Notes under the pieces: model-generated
The model's input: only the letters and a program-made list of their open reading frames with translations
Told to the model about the DNA's origin: nothing
Database searches by the model: none
NCBI RefSeq assembly: GCF_002433005.1
Contig: NZ_DJHF01000009.1
Location: 1-64,000, forward strand
Source of the DNA: Acetomicrobium sp. UBA5826
GTDB lineage: Bacteria > Synergistota > Synergistia > Synergistales > Acetomicrobiaceae
Length of the DNA stretch: 64,000 bases
Direction of reading: 5' to 3'
Made by a program: the position numbers and the translations under genes
Part shown: piece by piece, positions 26,176 through 34,921 of the stretch
Layout: every line of letters begins with the position of its first letter
Position numbering within the stretch: the first letter of the stretch is position 1

Positions 26176-28602
26176 TTAAACCTGCTCGTATTCGGTCCTG
26201 GCTATTATCTCTTCCTGCAATCCCTTTGGTAAATTAACGAAGTAATCGCTGTAGCCGGCGACTCTCACCATGAGGTCCTGGAAGTCCTTGGGCCTTCTTT
26301 GCGCTTCCTTGAGCAGTTCGGTGCTTACGACGTTAAACTGCACGTGATGGCCGCCCATCATGAAAAAGGTCCTGATCAACTGGGCCAGCTTCCTGACGTT
26401 CTCTTCTCCTTCGAGAAGATCGGGGCTAAGCCGTTGGTTCAGTAAGGCACCGCCTGTCTTGTCCCAATCGCATTTTGAGACGGACCTGAAAACGGCTGCA
26501 ATGCCCTTCCTGTCGCTTCCTTGGACGGGCGATATGCCTTCCGACACAGGGAAGCCTGCCTTTCTGCCGTCAGGGGTAGCGCCTGTGACTTTACCAAAAT
26601 AGACGTGAGCAGTGGTAGGCAAAAAGTACGCCCTCTTCGACGCCCTCCTTATGGGCGAGGGAGGATAGCTTTCGATCATACTGACGACTTGGTCCACAAG
26701 GTCTTTGGCTATCTTGTCGGCATAATCGTCATCTTCGCCGTATTTGGGAGTTTTGTTCAATATGGTCTGCCGCAATATCTCGTTTTTGCCGGCAAAGTCG
26801 GACTTCAAGGCATCGAGCAGTTCGTCCATCTGCACAGCCCTTTTGTCGAAGATGTGATATTTGATAGATGTCAAGCTGTAGGAAATGGTACCAAGGCCTA
26901 CAACCTGGAGGTACTGGGTGTTGTAGCGCGTGCCGCCACAATTGTAGTCCTTTGCCTTTTCCACGCAATCGCAAAGCCAAAGCGACATGAAGGGAACGGG
27001 AAAGTGCTTGGCAAATATGGACTCTATGATGTCATTTCCCTTCATCTTGATGTCCATAAAATACTTAACCTGCTTCATAAAGGCATCCCATAGCTCGTCA
27101 AAGGTCTTAAACTTCTGGGGATCTCCAGTGCTTAAGCCCAGCTTTTTGCCCGTTCGGGGATCGACGCCGTCGTTTAAGGTGATCTCAAGTATTTTGGGCA
27201 AGTTGAAATATCCGGTTAAAATGTACGATTCCTTTCCGAAGGCTCCAGTCTCGACGCATCCGCTTACTCCTGCTGTGCGGGCATCCTCCAAGGATTTGCC
27301 CTGCCTCAGCATCTTAACGATGACACCGTCGAAGTTGAAAAATGGAGGTTCTCCAAAGCCGGGGCCTACTACCTTCAATGCCTTGGTGACGAAACGTTCC
27401 GGGTTTTTTACGCTCACCTGGACCGCAGTATTTGGCTGCAAGGTCCTCATCTCATCTAATACCTCAAGCAGCAAATAGGAGACTTCGTTGACGCCGTCGG
27501 AGCCGTCCTCTTTAAGGCCTCCTATGTTTATCTTCGTGAAGTCATTATAGGTAAAACTTTCCTCTGCCGTGACGCGCACCTTTGGCACTGCTGGCTGATT
27601 GTTGATCTTCAACCAGAACGCCTCGAGCAGCTCTTTTGCCTGTTCCCTGGTGAGTGTCCCATCGGCAACTTCCCTTTCATAAAAAGGATATAGGTGCTGA
27701 TCCAGCCTTCCGGGGTTGAAGGAATCCCAGGGATTTGTCTCGTACACTATTCCCACGTGCACGAACCAATAATGCTGCAAGGCCTCCCAAAAGGTCTTTG
27801 GCGCATGGGCAGGCACGTGATCGCAAATTTGGGCCATCTTTTCAAGCTCGGCCTTTCTTTTGGCGTCTCTTTCTAATTTCGCCAACTCTTGAAGTTTTTC
27901 GGCATACCTTTTAGCGTAAATCAATATGGCATCAGCTGCGATGTCCATGGCCTTTAGCTCTTCCATCTTGTCGTAATAAGCGGGATCGGCTGGGTTTAGA
28001 GCGTTCATCTGCCTTTTGATGTCTTCCTTTACGTCCAAGACGCCCGACGTGAATATCTTTTCTCCGCCGGCACTGTGACCTGGCGCTCTTTGCTCCATGA
28101 ACTCCGTCCATATGCCGGCCTCGTAAGCTTCGATCCATTCCTTGGGGAGGTTGCTAAAGATAATTTCCCTAGTCGTCTTGCCCTTCCAGAAAGGAATAAT
28201 CTCTTCTTCATATATCTTTTTGGTATCCTCGTCGACCCTGTAGGGCATGTTTTCCCTTGTGTCTAAAACTTCCAAATCCTCAAGGTCGTGGGTACATATC
28301 TCGGGGTATGTGGGCACCTCCTGGGGTCCGGTACCGCGAAGGCCTACTATGAGCTGCCCGTCTTCTACGGGAAGGCTTACTCGCTCCATCAAATACTTGA
28401 AGGCTAGGGCGCGTCTAACGGGTTCGGACTTGCCGTCGGCTTGCCCGCTTTTGTAAAACTCGGTCACAAGCCTTGCTCGTTCGCTTGATATCTTAACAGG
28501 AGCGCTGACGCTTTCTTCCCTGAGCTTCGCGATGCGCTTGCTTATAGGCCTTATTGCCGCTCTTCTTTTTGCCATTTCCCTTTCCACTCTTACTTCGGAC
28601 AT
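26176..28602 (-). CDS. hypD: trans-4-hydroxy-L-proline dehydratase (glycyl radical enzyme)
   Basis: An 808-residue glycyl-radical enzyme. The active-site Cys449 and base Glu451 lie in SGCVETGAFGKESYILTGYF, a signature matching HypD rather than PFL or glycerol/choline enzymes. The radical Gly783 is in VRVAGYSDYF near the C terminus. HypD dehydrates trans-4-hydroxy-L-proline to 1-pyrroline-5-carboxylate, which is then reduced to proline; no proC is seen in the window. AGGAGG lies ten bases before the ATG. The activase follows and a symporter gene precedes it. It is oxygen-sensitive, so strict anaerobiosis is implied. Confidence 0.9.
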   Translation of the reverse strand: MSEVRVEREMAKRRAAIRPISKRIAKLREESVSAPVKISSERARLVTEFYKSGQADGKSEPVRRALAFKYLMERVSLPVEDGQLIVGLRGTGPQEVPTYPEICTHDLEDLEVLDTRENMPYRVDEDTKKIYEEEIIPFWKGKTTREIIFSNLPKEWIEAYEAGIWTEFMEQRAPGHSAGGEKIFTSGVLDVKEDIKRQMNALNPADPAYYDKMEELKAMDIAADAILIYAKRYAEKLQELAKLERDAKRKAELEKMAQICDHVPAHAPKTFWEALQHYWFVHVGIVYETNPWDSFNPGRLDQHLYPFYEREVADGTLTREQAKELLEAFWLKINNQPAVPKVRVTAEESFTYNDFTKINIGGLKEDGSDGVNEVSYLLLEVLDEMRTLQPNTAVQVSVKNPERFVTKALKVVGPGFGEPPFFNFDGVIVKMLRQGKSLEDARTAGVSGCVETGAFGKESYILTGYFNLPKILEITLNDGVDPRTGKKLGLSTGDPQKFKTFDELWDAFMKQVKYFMDIKMKGNDIIESIFAKHFPVPFMSLWLCDCVEKAKDYNCGGTRYNTQYLQVVGLGTISYSLTSIKYHIFDKRAVQMDELLDALKSDFAGKNEILRQTILNKTPKYGEDDDYADKIAKDLVDQVVSMIESYPPSPIRRASKRAYFLPTTAHVYFGKVTGATPDGRKAGFPVSEGISPVQGSDRKGIAAVFRSVSKCDWDKTGGALLNQRLSPDLLEGEENVRKLAQLIRTFFMMGGHHVQFNVVSTELLKEAQRRPKDFQDLMVRVAGYSDYFVNLPKGLQEEIIARTEYEQV

Positions 28603-28705
28603 TTTACATGCCTCCTGATTATCTATAAAATGAACTAATTATATAGTAATTTGTAAATTTTATAATCATTTCTAATTTAATTATATTATACGCCCCCCTT
28701 AACCC

Positions 28706-30001
28706 CTACTTCCACCTTTCCCAATCGATCAAACCTTCACTTTTAGCGACTATTGTGGTTCCAGCAAGGTCGCCTGTGACGTTTATACCAGTTCTGCCCA
28801 TATCAAGAATTACGTCTATTCCAAGAACTAGGGCAAAAGCTGCCGCAGCCGCTGTACCTGGCTCAGGATTAATTCCCAACATATTCATTGCTGCCAGCAA
28901 CATTACAGGACCTGATCCCGCAATCCCTGCAGTACCAGTTGTACCAATAGTTACCACTAAAGCAAGCAATACTTGCTGTGCCAACGTAAAATGAATTCCA
29001 ACAGCATTAGCTACGAAAAATATGGAAAGAACTTGGTAATAAGCTTCTCCATCTAGGTTGATTTGTGACCCCAAAGGCAGGGTAAAACCACATACAGATC
29101 TCGATATACCCATTTTTTCCTCTGCAGTTTTGATTGAAAGAGGCAAAGTAGCACTACTGCTTCGCGTGGCGAATGCCATTAACATGGGATCTTTTGCTTT
29201 AGAAAAAAACTTTTTAATGTTAATTTTCGATAAAATTAAGAGACTTCCATAGACTACTATGACTTGAAACAAATAACCGCTATAGCATGCCGTTATTAAC
29301 CTTCCAAGTCCTCCAATGATATTTAGTCCGTGTTGAGCAAACAAAGCAGCTATCAAAGCAAATACGCCTATTGGCGTGTATTCTAGGATGCCTTGAGTAA
29401 TTTTTATCATTATTTCTGCTCCACCCTCGCAAAATGTATAAACTGCTCGAACGGCATCCCTTACTCTTGTGTCTTTATTATCCCTTAAGTATGAAATTGC
29501 TAACCCAAAAAACATCGCAAATATTAATACCTGTAAATACGAACCCTTGGCAAATGAAGCCACTATGTTATCGGGGAAAAGGTTCAAAAATATCTGGCTT
29601 AATGATGTACTTCCCACCTCTATGCCACCATTACTTACAAAACCATCAACAGACAAATTTACTCCCATGCCAGGTTTAAAGATTTTCGCTATACATATTG
29701 CACATGTTGCTGCAAATAAAGTCGTAATTAAATAATATGCAAATATCTTTTTAGCAATATTACCAATTTCAAAAATAGATGTTGATCCAAATCCTACTAC
29801 AATAGCAAAAAATATAAGAGGAAGAACAACCATTTGCAGCAATTTTAACATTAGGTCTCCTAAAGGCTCGACAATCAGGATATTCGGACCTACAGTTAGC
29901 CCAGCAAAAATTCCGAGAACAAAACCTGCTAAAATTCTCCAAACTACCGGTATCTTAAAATACCAGCCTAGAAATCGCCTCTCCCCGTTTTCGCTGTTCA
30001 T
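28706..30001 (-). CDS. DAACS-family Na+/H+:amino or dicarboxylic acid symporter
   Basis: A roughly 431-residue polytopic membrane protein of the dicarboxylate/amino acid:cation symporter family (GltP/GltT/SstT-like). The re-entrant hairpin AFATRSSSATLPLSIK and the motif MGRTGINVTGDLAGTTIVAK are clear. The listed start is MNSENGERRFLGWYF; an ATG 14 codons upstream (30043) lacks a ribosome site. It lies 100 bp upstream of hypD, and so may import hydroxyproline or a related amino acid, although classic members carry glutamate, aspartate, serine or threonine, and serine is also possible given the serine dehydratase nearby. Confidence 0.88.
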   Translation of the reverse strand: MNSENGERRFLGWYFKIPVVWRILAGFVLGIFAGLTVGPNILIVEPLGDLMLKLLQMVVLPLIFFAIVVGFGSTSIFEIGNIAKKIFAYYLITTLFAATCAICIAKIFKPGMGVNLSVDGFVSNGGIEVGSTSLSQIFLNLFPDNIVASFAKGSYLQVLIFAMFFGLAISYLRDNKDTRVRDAVRAVYTFCEGGAEIMIKITQGILEYTPIGVFALIAALFAQHGLNIIGGLGRLITACYSGYLFQVIVVYGSLLILSKINIKKFFSKAKDPMLMAFATRSSSATLPLSIKTAEEKMGISRSVCGFTLPLGSQINLDGEAYYQVLSIFFVANAVGIHFTLAQQVLLALVVTIGTTGTAGIAGSGPVMLLAAMNMLGINPEPGTAAAAAFALVLGIDVILDMGRTGINVTGDLAGTTIVAKSEGLIDWERWK

Positions 30002-30378
30002 CCTAAGACCAACCCCCCCAATATAGTATACTGTGTATCTCATACATAATAGTAAACAACTTTGACCAGGTCAATAGAAAATGCCCCTATTTCAAAGAGT
30101 GTGGAAAATTTCGTTATTAAGGAATCCGGCATTTTGTTCCTGGCATAGATCTTTAAGTTTTAAGAAAAAAGAACAGATGCTCAAAAACACTCAGTATCGT
30201 GCAGCAACCCTCTGCACAGATGCCGGTCTTTTATGATGGGTTGTTGCTATCTTTTTAGTTTACTTGGTTGTTTATGAGCCTTTATGAGTATATTGAATAT
30301 AGTCCCGTTTATTCAATGCTTCTATTCGCTGCACATAAAATTACTACTTTTATAGTAAAGTAACATCTTCTTAATCAA
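30002..30378. promoter_or_regulatory. Regulatory gap upstream of the symporter gene
   Basis: No gene recognised. A short palindrome AGTATACT is at 30025-30032 and an inverted repeat TTGACC-A-GGTCAA is at 30062-30074, plausible operators for the hypD/symporter unit. Near 30200-30255 the arms GCAGCAACCC and GGGTTGTTGC can pair around a long loop and are followed by a T-rich stretch on the plus strand; function unclear. Confidence 0.45.
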
Positions 30379-31401
30379 CTATGCTCCTATAATCCTAAAT
30401 CCCTCCGGTAATGGGTCCTCCGGATCGAGCACAATTTGGTTAAACCCCGAAATGTAGGCACGCCCTGAAATTTCCGGCACCACCGCCTTAAACGGACCCA
30501 CTTCAGCGAATCTTACGATTTTCCCGGTCATGATGGTATCAATAATGCTGTAGTTAACTATTATGTCTTCCTGTTTCATTTCTCCCTTGAAATAATGGAG
30601 CGCAACCCGTGCTCCCGTACCAGTTCCCGTGGGAGAGCGGTCGATCTGGCCATCGGCAAAGATACATATATTTTTAGTTATAAGATTACTACCTTCTCGC
30701 TTTAAGGGAGTATAAAATATCGTTCCGTATATTCCGTTTAATCCAGGTTCCAAAGGATGTATTACGTCCATGGTGTCCATTACCTTATACTTGATCTCCA
30801 TACCTTTTTTGACGAATATTTCCGCATTTTCCTGAAGCATCTCTATGCCCATTTTTTCTGAGTCCACGAATACGTAAAAGGCTCCGGAAAAGGCTATATC
30901 ACCAACGACCTCGCCATAACCATCCACGTTCACTTTTACGCCTTCCTTAAAGACAAAGGATGGGACGTTCTCAAATCGGACGCTTTGGACGCGGCCATCT
31001 TTTACATCCGCATAGGCAGTCACCCTTCCCGCGGGCGAATCGATCTTTACTTCGTTCTCGCCCTCTTTTGCAGGAAGCATGCCGGTGTCAAGGACGACAG
31101 TGGTAACACCGATCGTTGCATGCCCGCACATGGTACTCAACCCTTCGTTATGAGTGAACAAAACACCAAAATCACCATCTTCCGTTACCGGAGGGACTAT
31201 GATGCAGCCATACATGCCGCTATGGCCGCGAGGTTCTAGCATGAGCATTTTCCTTAAGTGGTCATAATGCTTTAACACATATTCTCTTTTTCCCAGGATC
31301 GTTTTCCCCGGTATTGGCGGAAAACCTGACGTTATGATTCTCGTAGGTTCTCCACCTGTGTGAGAATCAATGCAGGTGATGATATTTTTGAACGTAATCA
31401 C
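30379..31401 (-). CDS. trans-3-hydroxy-L-proline dehydratase
   Basis: A 340-residue member of the proline-racemase superfamily. The first catalytic residue is Cys92 (MCGHATIG), but the second is Thr258 (DRSPTGTGTG) in place of Cys. This Cys/Thr pair is the established mark of trans-3-hydroxy-L-proline dehydratase, giving pyrroline-2-carboxylate. The GTG at 31401 is chosen because AAGGAGGTG sits seven bases upstream; a longer frame to 31440 would bury that site. With HypD and the two-Cys racemase it gives the organism routes for both hydroxyproline isomers. It is divergent from the serine dehydratase gene. Confidence 0.9.
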   Translation of the reverse strand: MITFKNIITCIDSHTGGEPTRIITSGFPPIPGKTILGKREYVLKHYDHLRKMLMLEPRGHSGMYGCIIVPPVTEDGDFGVLFTHNEGLSTMCGHATIGVTTVVLDTGMLPAKEGENEVKIDSPAGRVTAYADVKDGRVQSVRFENVPSFVFKEGVKVNVDGYGEVVGDIAFSGAFYVFVDSEKMGIEMLQENAEIFVKKGMEIKYKVMDTMDVIHPLEPGLNGIYGTIFYTPLKREGSNLITKNICIFADGQIDRSPTGTGTGARVALHYFKGEMKQEDIIVNYSIIDTIMTGKIVRFAEVGPFKAVVPEISGRAYISGFNQIVLDPEDPLPEGFRIIGA

Positions 31402-31607
31402 AAAAAACACCTCCTTGTTATTGAAAAGAATCTTTGCCATTATATTATAATATAGTTTAACGAAGAAACGAGCTATTTCTTAGGTTGCCTTAATTAAAGC
31501 GAATCTGGCAATTTTAAAACTTTCTATTATTATTCTTACGATTCAACTAAGATAGTTTTGCGGAAGTTTCGCAGTTGACGGAAATAGCTTAAACAGGAGG
31601 TAATAAA

Positions 31608-33164
31608 ATGAAGCGCGTAAGCATCCTTAATGATGTAATTGGCCCAATAATGAGAGGGCCGTCTAGCTCGCACACCGCAGGGCCCTGGAGGATTGGCCGG
31701 ATAGTAAGAGACTTGTTGGGGGAAAAGCCGACGGAAGTTACTTTCTGCTTTCATCCGGCAAGCTCCATGGCCGTATGCTACCACGATCAAGGCAGTGATT
31801 TGGCTTTCGTGGCTGGTATACTGGATCGCGATCTCACCGATCCTGAATTCCCGCGCATGCTCGAAATAGCCTCATCAAAAAACATAAAAGTTTCTTTTAA
31901 GCTCAAAACCTTTCCTGAGGCAGACCACCCCAACAGCACTCTAATAGAGGCAACAGGTGAAAAAGGAAAGAAGCTAACCGTGCATGCCCGTTCCATAGGA
32001 GGAGGCTCAATAGAAATAGCATCTATAAACGATATACCCGTAAAGATCACCGGAGATCGCTACGAGCTGATATTGATATTAGACCCCTCGACAAAAAGGG
32101 AGGACAAAGAGGAGCTTTTTGCCACTCTAAGAAATTGGGATAAAGAGGCAAAAAGAATAGCCGTGGCTTGCAATGTGGCGTTTTATGCAAGCTCACCCAT
32201 TGAGCCTCCTGCCGGCATATCTAACAAGTTTGGTGTAATTTCTTCATACCTGACCAAACCCATCCTTTTCCCCCTTAAGGGCAAAGAGGCATTTACAGAT
32301 ACATCTGAGCTTTTAAGCCTGGCGGAACAAAAGAATATGACTTTAGGAGAGGCGGCTCTTTTTTACGAAGAGTCGCTTCTCGATGTGTCTGCAACCCACC
32401 TAAACGAAGAAATGGACAAAAGGTTGAAGGTGATGCTGGAATCGGTCCGGATTGGACTAACCAGCAAGGATTTGCCGATGAAACTGCTGACTTCTACAGC
32501 GTGGAGGATGTACGAATCGGAAAAGAAGGGCAAACTTTTCATCGGCGGTGTCCATTCTCGTGCTGCCACAAGGGCTCTTGCAGTCATGCACGTTAACTCA
32601 TCTGGAGGCGTAGTGTGTGCAAGCCCGACAGGTGGCTCAGCCGGCGTAATACCATCGATATTATCTACCCTCATGGAAGACTTTGGATTAGACAAAAAGA
32701 AAGTTTTAAATGCGCTTTGGGCTGCCGGAGCCGTGGGGCTGGCTTTGGCCAGACGAAGCACCTTTGCGGCGGAGGTGGCCGGTTGTCAGGTAGAGATAGG
32801 TGCAGCAGGCGCCATGAGCGCTGCGGCCGTAATAGAAGCGGCAGGCGGCACAGCCAAGCAAGCCTGCGATGCCGCCGCGATAGTATTTCAAAACATCATG
32901 GGCTCCGTTTGCGATTTGGTTCAGGGCATCGTGGAAATCCCCTGTCACACCAGAAACGCGGCCCTTGCCTCACAAGCTCTTTTGTGCGCCGACCTAATAC
33001 TTGGAGGTTACGAAAATTTCATTCCTTTGGACGAGACCATCGACGCCGTCCACAGTGTTGGAGAAATGCTTCCTGCAGAACTGCGCTGCACATCCCGGGG
33101 CGGGCTGGCATGCTGTCCTTCGGCACAAAAGTTGCCGCGAAAAGACTTAAACTCCACACCATGA
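31608..33164 (+). CDS. Single-chain Fe-S L-serine dehydratase
   Basis: A 518-residue fusion of the beta domain (GPSSSHTAGPWRIGR at residue about 17) and the alpha catalytic domain (HSRAATRALAVMHVNSSGG onward) of iron-sulfur L-serine dehydratase, which converts serine to pyruvate and ammonia. Cys residues in GVVCASPTGG, GIVEIPCHTRNA and RCTSRGGLACCPS are cluster-ligand candidates. CAGGAGG precedes the ATG. A middle stretch (about 200-300) is less typical. The 3' end is duplicated downstream beyond fic, showing that fic landed between this gene and radC. Cytosolic and oxygen-sensitive. Confidence 0.85.
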   Translation: MKRVSILNDVIGPIMRGPSSSHTAGPWRIGRIVRDLLGEKPTEVTFCFHPASSMAVCYHDQGSDLAFVAGILDRDLTDPEFPRMLEIASSKNIKVSFKLKTFPEADHPNSTLIEATGEKGKKLTVHARSIGGGSIEIASINDIPVKITGDRYELILILDPSTKREDKEELFATLRNWDKEAKRIAVACNVAFYASSPIEPPAGISNKFGVISSYLTKPILFPLKGKEAFTDTSELLSLAEQKNMTLGEAALFYEESLLDVSATHLNEEMDKRLKVMLESVRIGLTSKDLPMKLLTSTAWRMYESEKKGKLFIGGVHSRAATRALAVMHVNSSGGVVCASPTGGSAGVIPSILSTLMEDFGLDKKKVLNALWAAGAVGLALARRSTFAAEVAGCQVEIGAAGAMSAAAVIEAAGGTAKQACDAAAIVFQNIMGSVCDLVQGIVEIPCHTRNAALASQALLCADLILGGYENFIPLDETIDAVHSVGEMLPAELRCTSRGGLACCPSAQKLPRKDLNSTP

Positions 33165-33263
33165 ACAGCAATCGCCTTTAATTAAATATCAGGCCTTCCT
33201 TAGCAAAGCTGCAAAAATCACCCGGTTTTTGCCTACGATTATGTGATCGAGCACGTTTACGCC
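33097..33263. repeat. Direct repeat, copy A (3' ends of serine dehydratase and radC)
   Basis: About 167 bp matching copy B at 34746-34921 with scattered differences, including a 9-bp indel. Copy A contains the genuine end of the serine dehydratase gene and a damaged radC end. Confidence 0.93.
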
Positions 33264-33325
33264 TCTCATATCGCGGATACATTGGAACAGTTTTTTCATT
33301 ACTTCATAAACTGCTGTATGGAAAT
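33178..33325 (-). pseudogene. radC 3' remnant
   Basis: The minus strand encodes a C-terminal RadC-like tail (RDMRGVNVLDHIIVGKN) matching the intact radC end (VGVNVLDHIIVGKN). Compared with the intact copy it has lost one base after GKN; restoring it gives GDFCSFAKEGLIFN, parallel to GDFYSFAREGMILN. Upstream of the repeat boundary the remnant continues with unrelated sequence (MKKLFQCI), perhaps from another radC allele. Confidence 0.7.
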
Positions 33326-33446
33326 AATTATCCTACATGAATTCAGCTTGATAATACTATATTGCCACGTTACACCATGAGGCATGCTGGCACTCCAATT
33401 TAAAATTTGGAAAAGATGGAATTACAGCCATCACTTATATTAAATC

Positions 33447-34616
33447 TTAGCGTTCATCAGCAAAGAGATCTATATAAGCATCGTAACGGAATTGTCGATT
33501 TCTCGTCTGGCCTGTAATTTCTGAGAGTAACCCCTGTTCGACAAACTTTTGTGTCAGCTTATTAGCAGCAGTAAAGCTGGTTTTGGTCATTTGGGCAACA
33601 TCATTTACCGAAATAATAGGCCCAGAATAAAGGGATTCCAGCACTTTAAGGCCATTACCTGCTACGCGACCAAATTGTTCGATGATCAAGATCCTATGTG
33701 CTTCTCGAAGTTCTACAATTTTTTTGGCAGTAGCTGCAGCCTCTTGAGATACTTCCACAATACCCCTTAAGAAGAATTTTAACCAAGATTCCCAATCTCC
33801 TAAATCCCGAACAGCTTGCAAAAGATCATAATATTGCTGTCGATGTCGTTTAAAATAATAAGAAAGATAAAGCACTGGCTTCCGTAATATATCGCGTTCG
33901 CACAGAAGAAAGGTTATAAGAAGACGCCCAATCCTTCCATTGCCATCAAGAAATGGATGTATGGTCTCAAATTGGGCGTGAGCTAATCCAACTTTGATCA
34001 AGAACGGCATTTTTTGATTATCATGCAGGAAACGCTCCCAATCGCTAAGGGCTTTGGGGACCTCGCTAGGTGGAGGAGGAACGAAGGTTGCATCCATCAA
34101 CGCACAACCGCTGGGCCCTATCCAATTTTGCGTGGTTCGCAATTCGCCAGGTTGACATTTTGATCCACGGACATCTTTGAGAAGACGCTTATGAATTTCA
34201 CGAATCAAACGCACTGATACTGGAAGCGTTTGCAAGCGTTTCAAACCATAATTCATGGCGTTTACATAATTTAGCACTTCTCCAACATCACGAGACTGAG
34301 TTGATCTACTAAATATCTTGGCTTCTGCTTCCAAGACGTCATTTAGAGAGCTTTGCGTTCCCTCAATTTGACTTGATAAGACTGCCTCCTTGCGGATATA
34401 CATAAAAACAAAAAGGTCTGGATCAGGAAGCGTTAGAATAGATCCATCCAAACGGCCTAAAGATAGTTCAGCCTGAGAAAGCATGGTTTGCATTGAATCA
34501 TCTATTTCTATCGGAGGGTCCGGAGGCAACGGCTTGGGAATATATGCTTTATAACCCTCTAGTTGTTTAATATACTGACCTGCCCGTTCTACTTTAGACT
34601 TATCCATATTACCCAA
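33447..34616 (-). CDS. Fic-domain protein (predicted AMP transferase)
   Basis: A 389-residue Fic protein. The catalytic loop is HPFLDGNGRIGR (about residue 217-228), with the invariant His and the nucleotide-binding Gly/Asn/Arg set. An N-terminal auto-inhibitory helix motif SSQIEGTQ (about 79-86) classifies it as a class II Fic whose activity is held in check in cis. The C-terminal 100 residues look like a winged helix. Targets are unknown. It is flanked by direct repeats and so was inserted as a cassette, and its start is preceded by a 14-bp inverted repeat. Confidence 0.92.
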   Translation of the reverse strand: MGNMDKSKVERAGQYIKQLEGYKAYIPKPLPPDPPIEIDDSMQTMLSQAELSLGRLDGSILTLPDPDLFVFMYIRKEAVLSSQIEGTQSSLNDVLEAEAKIFSRSTQSRDVGEVLNYVNAMNYGLKRLQTLPVSVRLIREIHKRLLKDVRGSKCQPGELRTTQNWIGPSGCALMDATFVPPPPSEVPKALSDWERFLHDNQKMPFLIKVGLAHAQFETIHPFLDGNGRIGRLLITFLLCERDILRKPVLYLSYYFKRHRQQYYDLLQAVRDLGDWESWLKFFLRGIVEVSQEAAATAKKIVELREAHRILIIEQFGRVAGNGLKVLESLYSGPIISVNDVAQMTKTSFTAANKLTQKFVEQGLLSEITGQTRNRQFRYDAYIDLFADER

Positions 34617-34674
34617 CCCCTTAATTTAATTTAAAATTTAATATAAATTATCTTGTAACTTCATATTAAAGTCT

Positions 34675-34713
34675 ACCTTCAATATAGAGATCGTCACAAT
34701 CTATATTGAAGGT
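34675..34713. promoter_or_regulatory. 14-bp inverted repeat upstream of fic
   Basis: ACCTTCAATATAGA (34675-34688) and its exact reverse complement (34700-34713) surround an 11-nt spacer, about 60 bp before the fic start. It is either an operator or a hairpin that terminates or insulates transcription into the cassette. Confidence 0.6.
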
Positions 34714-34745
34714 TACCTTTTACACAAAACAAAACATTATTCGGG

Positions 34746-34921
34746 GGGCGGGCTGGCATGCTGTCCTTCGGCACAAAAGTTACCTCGAAAAGACTTAAAC
34801 TCCACACCATGAGCACCATGAGCAGCAATCGCCTTTAATTTAATATCATGCCTTCCCTAGCAAAGCTGTAAAAATCACCCTGATTTTTGCCTACTATTAT
34901 GTGATCGAGCACGTTTACGCC
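34746..34921. repeat. Direct repeat, copy B (3' ends of serine dehydratase and radC)
   Basis: Matches copy A (33097-33263). It contains the genuine end of radC and a remnant of the last 15-20 codons of the serine dehydratase gene. In that remnant the Leu-Pro codons differ only synonymously from copy A (TTG CCG against TTA CCT), and one base appears lost just before the stop. Confidence 0.93.
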
